Source: Bacteroidales bacterium
Lineage (GTDB): Bacteria; Bacteroidota; Bacteroidia; Bacteroidales; UBA932
NCBI GenBank assembly: GCA_017464245.1
Contig: JAFUDV010000090.1
Coordinates: 1-59,717, forward strand
Length of the DNA: 59,717 nucleotides
Direction: 5' to 3'
Part shown: positions 34,088 through 43,528 of the stretch, in pieces
Numbering within the stretch: position 1 is the stretch's first letter
Layout of the letters: each line of letters starts with the position of its first letter
Notes under the pieces: model-generated
Database searches by the model: none
Seen by the model: only the letters and a program-made list of their open reading frames with translations
Told to the model about the DNA's origin: nothing
Made by a program: the position numbers and the translations under genes

Positions 34088-36547
34088 ATGAAGCCGTATC
34101 CATTTTTGTTCTCCCTTGCCGCGGCATCCCTGCTCGCGGCAGCCTGCCAAGGCGACGAAATAACCGACACTCCTGAAGACGGACAGGAAGGGATCTCCGT
34201 CAACTGCACCACCCTCAACGCCGATATCGGCGTCCTCCGCACCCTCGCGGCCGAATGGACGGCCGGGAACACCGTCCTCCAGCTCGCCGGCGAGACCCTG
34301 ACCTTCTCCGACGGCGAATCCGTCTCCGTACCCATGCGGACGGCCTACGATTTCTCCTACGTGAACCCGGCCGTCGGCATGAACGGCGGCTACTGGACGC
34401 TGGACGGCGTCATGGTCCCCGTCAAAGTCGCGGACGAAGCCCTCCGGCTCAAGGGAGAGGACGACCTGTGGTACGCCTATTACAATGGTGCGTGGAACGG
34501 GCTGTCCGACATCCGGGCAGGAGGAAGCGTCCCGGTCTTCACCGGCGTGACGGACGGGGACGAGACGGTCTCGGTCAACCTCGGCTGCGGAACGGACCTT
34601 TCTTTCCGGAAATACGCCGGGAACGAAGTCCTGACCCTGTCGGAGAGCAAGCTCTCCTTCGCCAAGGAGGGCGGCAGCGCCACCTTCCAGGTGTCTGCCA
34701 ATACGTCCTGGACCGCGAAGTCCGACGATGCCTGGATCTCCTGCTCCCCGGAAAGCGGCGGCGTCGGCACGACGGAAGTGACCGTCACGGTCCCGGCAGA
34801 CGAATCCTACGCCCGCAGCGGGAGCCTGGTCGTCTCCACGGCCTCCGGCGACCTGTCGCTGAAATTGAACATCGGCCAGGAAGGCGAGCTGACCAACACC
34901 CGGCTGGATTCCGACGATGTGGACCCGGACGACGAGGACATCGTCTCGAACACCGAATTCGACCGCACCGTGTACATCACCTTCGGCGGCAGCCAGGCGA
35001 CGGTCGCGGGCGACGTGAACGGAATTGTCACCGTTTCCGGCAACCATGTCACCGTGGACAACACCGAGACGGGCGAGAAGGTCATCTACGAACTCTCCGG
35101 CGCGTCGGCCGACGGCTCCTTCAAGGTCTATTCCAAGAACAAGCAGGCCATCGTCCTGAACGGGCTCAGCCTCACCAATCCTTCCGGCGCGGCCATCAAC
35201 AACCAGGGCAAGAAGCGCTGCTTCGTGGTCGTCCGGGAAACCAATTCGCTCACCGACGGATCTTCCTATACCGGCACTCCCTCCGACGAGGATGAGAAAG
35301 CGGCCTTTTTCTCCGAAGGGCAGCTCGTCTTCTCCGGCCACGGGACGCTCACGGTCACGGCCCGGGGCAAGGCCGGCATCACCTCCGACGACTATATCCG
35401 CTTCATGTCCTCCCCGACCGTGCAGGTCAAGTCCACCGCCGGACACGGCGTACGCGGCAAGGATGCCGTCATCGTGTCCAACGGCGACCTGTCCGTCGAA
35501 GTGTCCGCCATGGGCAAGAAAGGCATCTCCACGGACAGCCTCGCCTGGTTTGCGGGCGGCGTGACCACCGTCACCAGCACGGCGGAGGCCGGCACCGTGG
35601 ACGGCTCCCTCACCGGGACCGCGGGCATCAAGGCCGACCAGGTCTTCCGCATGTCTGCCGGCTCCCTCACCGTCAAGGCTTCCGGAAAGGGCGGCAAGGG
35701 CATCAAAGTCGGCGATGCGGATGAGCAGCTGGCCGGGAAATGCTACCTGGAAGGAGGAAAACTCTCCGTCACCGTCACCGGCGCCAACTACGGAACCTCC
35801 AGTTCCGGCGGTTTCGGTCCCTGGGGCGGCAGTTCATCCTCGAGCAACTCCAAGTCAGCCAAGGGCATCAAGGTCAGCGCCTCCACCGACAAGGGGACCG
35901 ACGGAATCCTCGTCATCTCCGGCGGCACCATCTATGCCTATGCCGCCAGCCACGAGGCCATCGAATGCAAGGGAACCATCGAGATCAACGGCGGAGACAC
36001 CTATGCCGAATCTTCCGATGACGCCATCAACGCCTCCAGCCACCTGACCGTCAACGGCGGATACGTCGCCGGCATCTCCTCCGGCAACGACGGCCTGGAT
36101 TCCAACGGGAACATGTATATCAAGGGCGGAGTCGTCTTCGCCGTCGCCACGACCACGCCGGAAGTGGCCCTGGATGCCAATACGGAAGGGGGATACAAGC
36201 TGTATGTCAGCGGCGGAACCCTGTTTGCCGTGGGCCCGCTTGAATCCGGTTCCTCCCTGACGCAGGCCTGCTGGCGGGCCACCTCCTACACCAAGGGAAG
36301 CTGGTATGCCATGACCGTCGGATCCGACGTCTATGCGTTCCGGATTCCTTCCTTCAGCCGGATGGGCAGCGGCCTGGTCGTCTCCGGCGCCTCCACCCCG
36401 TCCCTCAAGAGCGGCGTGACCGTCACGGGCGGAACGGAGATCTTCAACGGAGCCGGCTTCACCCAGGCGACCGTGAGCGGAGGCAGCGGAGTCTCCCTGT
36501 CCACCTATACCTCCGGCAGCGGAGGCGGCGGACGCCCCGGCTGGTAG
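34088..36547 (+). CDS. BACON-domain lipoprotein with Cthe_2159-like beta-helix
   Basis: 819 residues. The lipobox LAAACQG puts the lipid on Cys20. Residues about 178-275 are a BACON domain (LTLSESKLSFAKEGGSATFQ, WISCSPESGG, ending IGQEG). The large remainder is repetitive beta-strand sequence (GKAGITSDDYIRF, GHGVRGKDAVIVSNGDLSVE, GKKGISTDSLAWF, GTAGIKADQVFRM, NGGDTYAESSDDAINASSHL), matching the carbohydrate-binding parallel beta-helix family named after Clostridium thermocellum Cthe_2159 (DUF4353). A Gly/Ser-rich insert (about residues 572-590) interrupts it. It ends in a Gly-rich tail, GSGGGGRPGW. Probably a surface polysaccharide-binding lipoprotein. Confidence 0.8.
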   Translation: MKPYPFLFSLAAASLLAAACQGDEITDTPEDGQEGISVNCTTLNADIGVLRTLAAEWTAGNTVLQLAGETLTFSDGESVSVPMRTAYDFSYVNPAVGMNGGYWTLDGVMVPVKVADEALRLKGEDDLWYAYYNGAWNGLSDIRAGGSVPVFTGVTDGDETVSVNLGCGTDLSFRKYAGNEVLTLSESKLSFAKEGGSATFQVSANTSWTAKSDDAWISCSPESGGVGTTEVTVTVPADESYARSGSLVVSTASGDLSLKLNIGQEGELTNTRLDSDDVDPDDEDIVSNTEFDRTVYITFGGSQATVAGDVNGIVTVSGNHVTVDNTETGEKVIYELSGASADGSFKVYSKNKQAIVLNGLSLTNPSGAAINNQGKKRCFVVVRETNSLTDGSSYTGTPSDEDEKAAFFSEGQLVFSGHGTLTVTARGKAGITSDDYIRFMSSPTVQVKSTAGHGVRGKDAVIVSNGDLSVEVSAMGKKGISTDSLAWFAGGVTTVTSTAEAGTVDGSLTGTAGIKADQVFRMSAGSLTVKASGKGGKGIKVGDADEQLAGKCYLEGGKLSVTVTGANYGTSSSGGFGPWGGSSSSSNSKSAKGIKVSASTDKGTDGILVISGGTIYAYAASHEAIECKGTIEINGGDTYAESSDDAINASSHLTVNGGYVAGISSGNDGLDSNGNMYIKGGVVFAVATTTPEVALDANTEGGYKLYVSGGTLFAVGPLESGSSLTQACWRATSYTKGSWYAMTVGSDVYAFRIPSFSRMGSGLVVSGASTPSLKSGVTVTGGTEIFNGAGFTQATVSGGSGVSLSTYTSGSGGGGRPGW

Positions 36548-36553
36548 AGGCTC

Positions 36554-37642
36554 CTACAGTGCGCTGACGGAGACGATGACGATGTCCTCGCGGGGCGTTT
36601 CGCCCGACCGGGGGACGCCGAAGAACTTCTCCAGGGTTTCCAGCCCCTCCGCGTCCACGATTTCCCCATAGACCGTGAAGGTTGCATCCAGGTAGGTGCA
36701 GCCCGTATCGGTCCGGGAGAAGAAGAAGGACATCGGGGAGGTCTGGTCGGTGGACCACTGCGCCTGGGACAGGGAACCGCGCTTGTGCTTGTGCAGGACT
36801 TCGCCCTTGATGCGATAGTTCAGCGTGCCCCACTGCTGCGCATGGGCGGACCCGCTTTCCGTATAGCCGCACTGGGCCAGGTTGGACAGGATCCGGTCGA
36901 ACTTCACGCCGGAATAGTAGCCCTTGTCGGCCAGTTCCATGAAATTGTCCCGGTGCAGGGGCGTATCGTCATAGAGCAGGACGGTCATCCGGCCCAGGTT
37001 CGTCTCAATGGAATATTTCGTGTGCAGGGTTTCCGCATCCAGGACGACGGGGGCGCTCCGGGCCCGGTTCCGGACATTCCAAAGCGAGAAGCGGTAGGTC
37101 CCGCCCGGCTCCAGATCACTGAAAGTCAATTCGTTTTCCGCCTGGGCCCCGGAGGAGACGGCCGTACCGTCCGGGGCCGTCAGTTCCCAGGCAAAGCCCG
37201 TCGGCAGTTCTCCGAGCGCGTCCCAGGAGAGGGTCAGGAAGCGGCCTCCCCGGTCCTTCACCGCCAACCCCGTCGGGGCATCCAGGTCCATCGTCGTGCC
37301 CGAAGCGGTAACGGCCCCGCTGACCGTCACCCCGACGCTCCGCACCCCGAAGACATAGGTCTCGCTGCATTCCAGGTTCGGGACCGTCACCTGTGTCCGG
37401 TCCGTACTGCCGGAATACAGTTCCGCACCGTCCAGGGACAGTGTCCAGGTATAGACCGCCACGTCCGGAACGGCCTCCCAGACGAAGGTCAGGGAAGTCT
37501 GGGTGGCGGCGGAAAGGGTCACGCCGGAGGGAGGGGCCGTGACGGTTGCCACCGGTTCCTCCGGGATGACGGGATCCTCCTTGGAGGCGCCGGTGCAGGC
37601 CGAAAGGACGGCCGGCACCAGCAGGATCATCCATCGTCTCAT
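36554..37642 (-). CDS. lipoprotein with fibronectin III-like domains and a cyclophilin-type PPIase domain
   Basis: 362 residues. The signal peptide and lipobox are VPAVLSACTG. Two Ig/fibronectin-III-like modules follow at about 30-120 (VTAPPSGVTLSAATQTSLTF) and 120-200 (MDLDAPTGLAVKDRGGRFLT). Residues about 205-360 form a cyclophilin fold: SIETNLGRMTVLLYDDTPLHRDNFMELADKGYYSGVKFDRIL with the catalytic Arg, HKRGSLSQAQ and FTVYGEIVDAEGLETLEKF. The GGD and SQFFI motifs are altered (AQCGYT, SPMSFFFSR). It is the last gene of the SusCD operon and overlaps the gene before it by 4 bp. It may help fold or display surface proteins (inference). Confidence 0.82.
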   Translation of the reverse strand: MRRWMILLVPAVLSACTGASKEDPVIPEEPVATVTAPPSGVTLSAATQTSLTFVWEAVPDVAVYTWTLSLDGAELYSGSTDRTQVTVPNLECSETYVFGVRSVGVTVSGAVTASGTTMDLDAPTGLAVKDRGGRFLTLSWDALGELPTGFAWELTAPDGTAVSSGAQAENELTFSDLEPGGTYRFSLWNVRNRARSAPVVLDAETLHTKYSIETNLGRMTVLLYDDTPLHRDNFMELADKGYYSGVKFDRILSNLAQCGYTESGSAHAQQWGTLNYRIKGEVLHKHKRGSLSQAQWSTDQTSPMSFFFSRTDTGCTYLDATFTVYGEIVDAEGLETLEKFFGVPRSGETPREDIVIVSVSAL

Positions 37643-38670
37643 AATGCCTCGTAATGGTCCAGGACTCCGGTCACGTCCTCGTCCAGGTTGGTGAAGTAGG
37701 AATAGCCGGCATCGCTGTACGCCGTGTATTCCGGAAGGATGTACGCATAGATCAGGAAATGGAAGCCGCCTTCCCCGTCGAAATAGCTCAGGGGATAGGT
37801 GTTCTTGTAGCGGCTCATGAAGTTCAGGAAAGAACCGTAGTCGCTGCTCTTCCGGAAATCCTGCCAGTAGTGGTAACGGTCGAAGATGTTGTAGTTGCAC
37901 ACGCCGTATCCCCATTCCGACCAGTCTTCGAAAGCGATCCGCTGGATGGGAATCTCGACCGGCTGGAAGCCGTCCACGTTCCGTTCGTCCGGGTACCAGA
38001 GCCACTCGAAATGGTTTCCGTTCAGTTCCGGCTCGTTGCCGAAACCCCAGAAGCCCGGGTAGCCGTGGGCACATTCCTCATTCTCCGTATGGCAGTACCG
38101 GATGCCGTCCAGCTCATAGTACAGGACATCGGCCCGGATCTCCAGGGCGGGATCGCCGAAGTAGAAATCCCCCCACCAGCGCTGGGTGAAGGTCGCCTTG
38201 CCCATGTTCACCAGTTCCACCAGCAGGAAGGAGAACGACAGGCTCTGGGCCTCCGATTCGTAGAGGCCGGCATACTGCGGGTCCGACACTTCCAGGTTCA
38301 CGCGGACCGACTGATAGGCAGGCGCACCGCCGAAGCCGATGCGGACCGTCGTTTCCGACTGCCCCGGGGCAAAGACGATGGTGCCCCGGTCGAAGACCGA
38401 CTCGTCGATGTCGGACGTCAGGACGTAAGGGACCTCGATGCCCTCGCCCGCGACCTTCCGGGCCACGGCGACATCCACATAGCGTTCCTTGTCCGGGGTG
38501 ATCAGGAGTTCCGCCCCGGTCAGGGCGTTCTGCGCAGGGAAATACACATAGTAGCATCCCTCCTTGTCCGGCTCGCCCGGGACATAGGCTTCCTCCTTGC
38601 GCCCGCACGCGGCCAGCAGCAGGAGGGGTATCAGTAAAGCGAAACGTTTCAGAGGGACTATTCTTTCCAT
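37639..38670 (-). CDS. SusCD-associated lipoprotein, family not recognised
   Basis: 343 residues; lipobox LLLLAACGRK. The N-terminal about 130 residues (CYYVYFPAQNALTGAELLIT, TIVFAPGQSETTVRIGFG) look like a Calx-beta/Ig-type beta sandwich. The rest is aromatic-rich (Trp, Tyr, Phe) and has no motif I know. It follows SusD with a 13-bp overlap and overlaps the PPIase lipoprotein gene by 4 bp. Its place downstream of susD is that of SusE/F-like surface glycan- or peptide-binding lipoproteins, so a ligand-binding role on the cell surface is likely. Confidence 0.75.
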   Translation of the reverse strand: MERIVPLKRFALLIPLLLLAACGRKEEAYVPGEPDKEGCYYVYFPAQNALTGAELLITPDKERYVDVAVARKVAGEGIEVPYVLTSDIDESVFDRGTIVFAPGQSETTVRIGFGGAPAYQSVRVNLEVSDPQYAGLYESEAQSLSFSFLLVELVNMGKATFTQRWWGDFYFGDPALEIRADVLYYELDGIRYCHTENEECAHGYPGFWGFGNEPELNGNHFEWLWYPDERNVDGFQPVEIPIQRIAFEDWSEWGYGVCNYNIFDRYHYWQDFRKSSDYGSFLNFMSRYKNTYPLSYFDGEGGFHFLIYAYILPEYTAYSDAGYSYFTNLDEDVTGVLDHYEAL

Positions 38671-40325
38671 TCAGGGACGGAACCGTTCGGATCCGGGTTG
38701 TTGAAGCCGGCGACGCCGGTATTGTTGTTGACCTCGTTGCGGGGAATCACCCAGTTCCACCAGGGAGCGGCGCCGGTCACGTTGTAACGGTACCCCTCGG
38801 GGACGTTGGTGCCGGAATACCCTTTCAGGCTTCCCGCCTCCAGGCGCTTGAAGTCGAAGAAGGCGATTCCCTCGCCCCAGAACTCGATACGTTTCTGGGT
38901 GAAAAGTTCCTCCACGAACGCCTCAAGGGTCGAGGCGGACGCGCAGTCGTACTGAGGGTTCCGGGTACGGACGAGGGTGTTCAGCAGGGCCTTCCCCCCG
39001 GAGAGGTCGCCGCTCCGCGCCAAGGCCTCCGCCTCGATGAAATACATCTCTTCCAGGCGCATGACCGGCAGTTCCACGGCCCCGCTCTCCCGGTACTGGC
39101 TCAGTTCTCCGCCCACGGGACGGAACTTGAGGTTCGCGTAGTTGGCGATATAGAAAGTCGCATCGCCCGGAGAATCGATATCCCGGAGCGTCTTGTAGGC
39201 ATAATAGTTCATCCGGCCCGGATCCACCCAGGAATGCTTCCGGAAATCCGTGTCCGGAATCTTGTCGTACAGGTTCCGGTTGATGCCGCGTCCGCAGCTG
39301 TAGCCGTAGGGATTCCAGGTCTGCTCCGTGCACATGTGGGCGATGAAGTTCGCATTGATGTACACGTTCTCTTTCGCCACAGCCACGTACCACATCCAGG
39401 AGTTGCTGTTCGCGGAATAGTTGTTGAACCCGGTCGTGGGGCTTTCCCACTGGTCCTGCGTCAGCGGGCTGCCGCCGAAGGTCTCGCGGGCCTTCCGGGC
39501 ATACGCCGCCGCCTGGGCGTAACCGTCCGGGACCTCGTTCCCGCGCAGCAGCCAGTACCGGGCCAGCAGGCCGTACGCCACGTCCAGCCCCGGCAGCAGG
39601 CGGCTGTCCTGCTGTCCCGTGGAGAGGTACTCCTCCGCCGCCTGCAGGTCCTCCAGGATGAAGGCGTACATCCGGTCATGCGGGGCGCGGGGATTGTTGA
39701 ACGCCTCTTCTTCGGTCGTCTTCTCCGTCACGATGGGAACGGTCAGCCGGTCCGTCAGGACCGCCGGGTTCTCCGGCACGTAGTCGGCGCGGACCGACGG
39801 GTCGGTCGGCGGCTTGAACTCGTAGATCTGGGCCATCTGCAGGTAGGCGAAGGCCCGGAAGGCATAGGCCATGCCCAGGTAGCCCCGCTCCAGGGGATTG
39901 TCCGTCTCCGGGTCCACGGCCCGGATCAGGCTGTTCGCGCACAGGACATACTGGTAGAAAGTGCTCCAGATGGTATAGCCCACCATGGTATTCTCGCCCA
40001 GGCTCACCTTCTGGCCCCAGTACAGATACCAGTCATAGTAGGTGCTCCCGCAGACGATGATCTCGTCCGCCGCCGTGTCCAGGGCGATCATCAGGCCCGG
40101 CCAGGAGAAATCGTAGTCGTTCGAGCTGGAGGAGCCGCGATAACCGGAGAAATACTGGGTCATCATGGCCGCGATGCTGTAGGCCGACGCCTGCATCGCC
40201 GTGGGGTTGGCGCCCACCTGCTCGGTGGAGGCCGTCGAATTCATCGGGAACGTCTCCTCGATGCAGCCGGTGGCGACGAAGGCAAGGCAGGCCACCGCAG
40301 CCGTCAGTTTCAGGAATGCTTTCAT
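38658..40325 (-). CDS. SusD/RagB-family outer-membrane lipoprotein
   Basis: 555 residues; lipobox VATGCIE. SusD features are the helical TPR-like core (YLGMAYAFRAFAYLQMAQIY), YVPENPAVLTDRLTVPIVTE, LLPGLDVAYGLLARYWLLRG, MRLEEMYFIEAEALARSGDL, a C-terminal FTQKRIEFWGEGIAFFDFKR and the closing WNWVIPRNEVNNN. The protein caps the SusC channel and binds nutrient at the surface. It lies 5 bp after susC. The closest pattern is that of RagB-like members; no glycan enzyme accompanies it, so the ligand may be peptide or glycopeptide. Confidence 0.93.
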   Translation of the reverse strand: MKAFLKLTAAVACLAFVATGCIEETFPMNSTASTEQVGANPTAMQASAYSIAAMMTQYFSGYRGSSSSNDYDFSWPGLMIALDTAADEIIVCGSTYYDWYLYWGQKVSLGENTMVGYTIWSTFYQYVLCANSLIRAVDPETDNPLERGYLGMAYAFRAFAYLQMAQIYEFKPPTDPSVRADYVPENPAVLTDRLTVPIVTEKTTEEEAFNNPRAPHDRMYAFILEDLQAAEEYLSTGQQDSRLLPGLDVAYGLLARYWLLRGNEVPDGYAQAAAYARKARETFGGSPLTQDQWESPTTGFNNYSANSNSWMWYVAVAKENVYINANFIAHMCTEQTWNPYGYSCGRGINRNLYDKIPDTDFRKHSWVDPGRMNYYAYKTLRDIDSPGDATFYIANYANLKFRPVGGELSQYRESGAVELPVMRLEEMYFIEAEALARSGDLSGGKALLNTLVRTRNPQYDCASASTLEAFVEELFTQKRIEFWGEGIAFFDFKRLEAGSLKGYSGTNVPEGYRYNVTGAAPWWNWVIPRNEVNNNTGVAGFNNPDPNGSVPEWKE

Positions 40326-40330
40326 ATCCG

Positions 40331-43300
40331 TCAGAATTTGAGGGTGATCCCGCCGGACAGGGTCCGGATCGGGGAATAACGGGTGTTGTTGGTGGTTCCC
40401 GAGAAGGAATACCGCGGGTCGAAGCCCTGCCGGACGGACCAGTAGGCGACATTCTCGCAGGCCGCATACAGGCGGACGGACTGGATGCCGGCCCGCCGGG
40501 TCCAGCGGGACGGGAACGTGTACCCGACATTGATGTTGTCGATGTTCAGATAGCTGGCATCCGTCAGGAAGCGCGTGGAGGTGGAGGCGGAATACTGGTC
40601 GCCGTACACCAGACGCGGGATGTCGGAATCCGGATTCTCCGGGCTCCAGGCCTTGAGCACGTCCTGGTGGAAATTCTTGCCGGTGCTGCCGTTGTAGGGC
40701 ATCGTCATCATGGACGCGTAACCGCTGTCATAGGCCTGGCCGCCCAGCTGCCAGGTCGTGTTGACGCTGAAGTCGAACCCCCTCCAGGAGAAGGAGGTGG
40801 ACAGGCCGCCGTACCAGTCCGGGATCGGATTGTCCGCCAGGTAGTAGGAAGCGGCGTTGTAGCTCTTGGTCGTGGACTGCACCTCGTTCCCGTTCTCGTC
40901 CGTGGTCGTCACGTACCACTGGGGTTCGCCGGTCTCCCGGTCCACGCCCGCCCATTTCTTGATGTAGCGGGTATAGAGCGACAGGCCCTCGCCATAGAAG
41001 TAATTACCGCTGGAGTAGCCCTGATAGCCCTCCACCGTCGCCGTCTTGTTGCGTTCGTGGAGCATGGTGATCCGGTTCATTACCTTGGTCGCGTTGAACG
41101 AGACGTTCCAGTTCAGGTCCCGCTTGTGCAGGAGGTCATAGCTGAGGGAGAACTCCACGCCGTAGTTGCGCATGTCGCCCACGTTGTCATAGTAGCCCGT
41201 ATAACCATAGCTGAGCGGAAGGGTGAAATAGAAAAGCATGTCGGTGGTCTTGCGGTCGAAATACTCCACCGAGCCGTCCAGCCGCTCTCCGAACAGGGTG
41301 AATTCCACACCGGCGTTGATGTTCGTGTTCGTCTCCCAGGTGATGTTCTCGTTGCCCTTCGAAGAAGGTGTCGTCGCGATGGAATCCCCGGCGAGCTTGA
41401 TGTTGAACAGGTCCGTGTACCGGAACGAGCCGATGTTGTCGTTGCCCTGCGAGCCGATGGAGGCCTTCACCTTGAGCATGTCCACCCAAGAGGCGTGGAA
41501 CCAGGTTTCCTTGTTGAGGATCCAGGCGCCGCCCACCGACCAGAAATCGCCCCAGCGGTGGTCCGGATGGAAACGCGAGGAAGCGTCGCGGCGGTAGGAG
41601 GCCGACAGGAAGATCCTCGTGTCGTAGTCGTACTGCGCCCGGGAGAAGTAGCCCTCGTTGTTGTAGTAGGTCGTGTAGGAGGAGGACGCCCCGGAATCCG
41701 TCACCGCGCCGTTGAGTTCCTGGTTGTCCATGGAGAACATCGTGTTCCGGCCGGCGCTCAGGTAGTAATAGTAGCTCCGGTAGGCTTCGTGCCCGGCCAT
41801 CACGTTCACGTTGTGCTTCCCGAACGACTGCGTGTAGTTGAGCAGCTGCTGGGTGTTGAAGTTGTACCGGCGGTAATGGTACTTGTACACGTCCCCGTTG
41901 CGCGTCACGCTCATGCCGTAGTAGGGGTTGTTCACGCTGGTGTACCGGGTCTCGTCCAGGTTGGCGCCCATGTTCAGGGTGAGCTTGAAGTACTTCAGGA
42001 AGGTGAAGTCCGCCGCCCCGCTTCCCGTGAAGGCGTTGCCCTCGGAATAGGAGGTGTCCAGCCGGTTCGTGAGGATGGCGTTGTAGTTGGTCAGGTACGG
42101 CCGCGTGGAGCCGCCGTTGTTTCCGTCGCCCAGGTCCATCATCTCGATGCCGTTGGCGTCGTAACGGTGGCTTCCGTCGATGTTGCGGATGTACAGCGGA
42201 TAGATGGGGGCCACCGTGGACGTGTACATCCAGATGTTGCCCGTGGATCCTTCCCCTTCATAGTCGATGCTGTTCATGTCATACTTCGTGTACGACATGT
42301 TGCCGGAGATCTTCACCCAGGGTTTCGCCTGGTAGTCCGCCCGGAGGCGGGAGGTGAAGCGGGTCATGTCCGACTTCTCCGTGATGCCCAGGTTCTTCAG
42401 CCAGCCCAGGGAGGCGTAGATGTTGGCCTTGTCCCCGCCGCCGCTCACGCTCAGGTTGTATTCCTGCCGGGAGCCGGTCCGGAAGCCCGCCTGGTCCCAG
42501 TTGTCCGGGTACAGGAAGAAATCCTGGCCGTTGTATTCCGCGATGCTGCCCAGGGACGCCGACGGGTTGATCTTTCCGTTCTTGCCGATGAACGACTGGC
42601 CGTCCGGGACGGTGAAGACCAGATAGCCCAGGCCGCCGGACGCCGACGGGCCGGGCAGGATCCGGTTCGCCTCGCGCGTCGCCGCGGAAGCGTCCATCCC
42701 GTCCAGGATGTACCGGTTGTACAGGGCCGCGAAATGCGTCTCGTAATACGTGTACGGGCTGGAGATGTAGTCGTAATTGGCCAGGGCCCGCTGGTTGATG
42801 CCGTATTTCGCGTCCAGGGTGATCACGGCATCCCGCTCCTTGGACCGCTTGGTGGTGATCATGATGACACCGTTGGCCCCGCGGGCGCCGTACAGGGAGT
42901 TGGAGGCGGCGTCCTTGAGGACGGACATGGACTCCACGTCATTGGGATTCAGGTTGTTCAGGTCGCCGTCATACGGCACGCCGTCCACGACGTACAGCGG
43001 GGCGGAACTGGCGGAAATGGAGCTGAAGCCCCGGATCCGGATGGAGGGGTTGCTGCCGGGCTGGCCGGACGACTGGACCATCTGCACGCCCGCGACCTTG
43101 CCGGACAGGGCCGATGTGACGTTGGACACCTGGGACTTGGCCAGCTCTTCGGAATGGACGACCTTCGCCGAGCCGGTGAAGGCCTCCTTCGTGGAGGTGC
43201 CGAAGGCGACAACGATGGTCTCGTCCAGCATCTGGGTGTCTTCCTGGAGGACGACCTGGATGGACGTGCGCCCGTTCACGGGGACCGTCTCTTCCTGATA

Positions 43301-43525
43301 GCCGATGGAGGACACGACGAGGGTCGCCTTCGGATCGACGCTGATCACGAAAGCGCCCTCCATGTCGGCGCTGACGCCGGTGGAGGTACCCCGGACCAGG
43401 ACCGCGGCTGCCGGAACCGGTTCGCCGGAGGAATCCTTGACGGTCCCCCGCACGGTGATGTTCTGCGCCCCGAGCGATACCGGCAGGGAGAGCAGAAGGA
43501 GGGTGATAAGCCGGAATGGTTTCAT
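40331..43525 (-). CDS. SusC/RagA-family TonB-dependent transporter
   Basis: 1064 residues. A signal peptide (1-20, ending SLGAQ) is followed by a carboxypeptidase-regulatory-like N-terminal domain (ITVRGTVKDSSGEPVPAAAV). The plug contains MLDETIVVAFGTSTKEAFTGS, LSGKVAGVQMVQSSGQPGSNPSIRIRGF and PLYVVDGVPYDGDLNNLNPNDVESMSVLKDAASNSLYGARGANGVI, the SusC hallmark. The rest is a 22-strand barrel ending in SGGITLKF with terminal Phe. It imports its substrate across the outer membrane with TonB energy. susD follows 5 bp downstream; the M6 protease gene is 3 bp upstream. Confidence 0.95.
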   Translation of the reverse strand: MKPFRLITLLLLSLPVSLGAQNITVRGTVKDSSGEPVPAAAVLVRGTSTGVSADMEGAFVISVDPKATLVVSSIGYQEETVPVNGRTSIQVVLQEDTQMLDETIVVAFGTSTKEAFTGSAKVVHSEELAKSQVSNVTSALSGKVAGVQMVQSSGQPGSNPSIRIRGFSSISASSAPLYVVDGVPYDGDLNNLNPNDVESMSVLKDAASNSLYGARGANGVIMITTKRSKERDAVITLDAKYGINQRALANYDYISSPYTYYETHFAALYNRYILDGMDASAATREANRILPGPSASGGLGYLVFTVPDGQSFIGKNGKINPSASLGSIAEYNGQDFFLYPDNWDQAGFRTGSRQEYNLSVSGGGDKANIYASLGWLKNLGITEKSDMTRFTSRLRADYQAKPWVKISGNMSYTKYDMNSIDYEGEGSTGNIWMYTSTVAPIYPLYIRNIDGSHRYDANGIEMMDLGDGNNGGSTRPYLTNYNAILTNRLDTSYSEGNAFTGSGAADFTFLKYFKLTLNMGANLDETRYTSVNNPYYGMSVTRNGDVYKYHYRRYNFNTQQLLNYTQSFGKHNVNVMAGHEAYRSYYYYLSAGRNTMFSMDNQELNGAVTDSGASSSYTTYYNNEGYFSRAQYDYDTRIFLSASYRRDASSRFHPDHRWGDFWSVGGAWILNKETWFHASWVDMLKVKASIGSQGNDNIGSFRYTDLFNIKLAGDSIATTPSSKGNENITWETNTNINAGVEFTLFGERLDGSVEYFDRKTTDMLFYFTLPLSYGYTGYYDNVGDMRNYGVEFSLSYDLLHKRDLNWNVSFNATKVMNRITMLHERNKTATVEGYQGYSSGNYFYGEGLSLYTRYIKKWAGVDRETGEPQWYVTTTDENGNEVQSTTKSYNAASYYLADNPIPDWYGGLSTSFSWRGFDFSVNTTWQLGGQAYDSGYASMMTMPYNGSTGKNFHQDVLKAWSPENPDSDIPRLVYGDQYSASTSTRFLTDASYLNIDNINVGYTFPSRWTRRAGIQSVRLYAACENVAYWSVRQGFDPRYSFSGTTNNTRYSPIRTLSGGITLKF

Positions 43526-43528
43526 GGG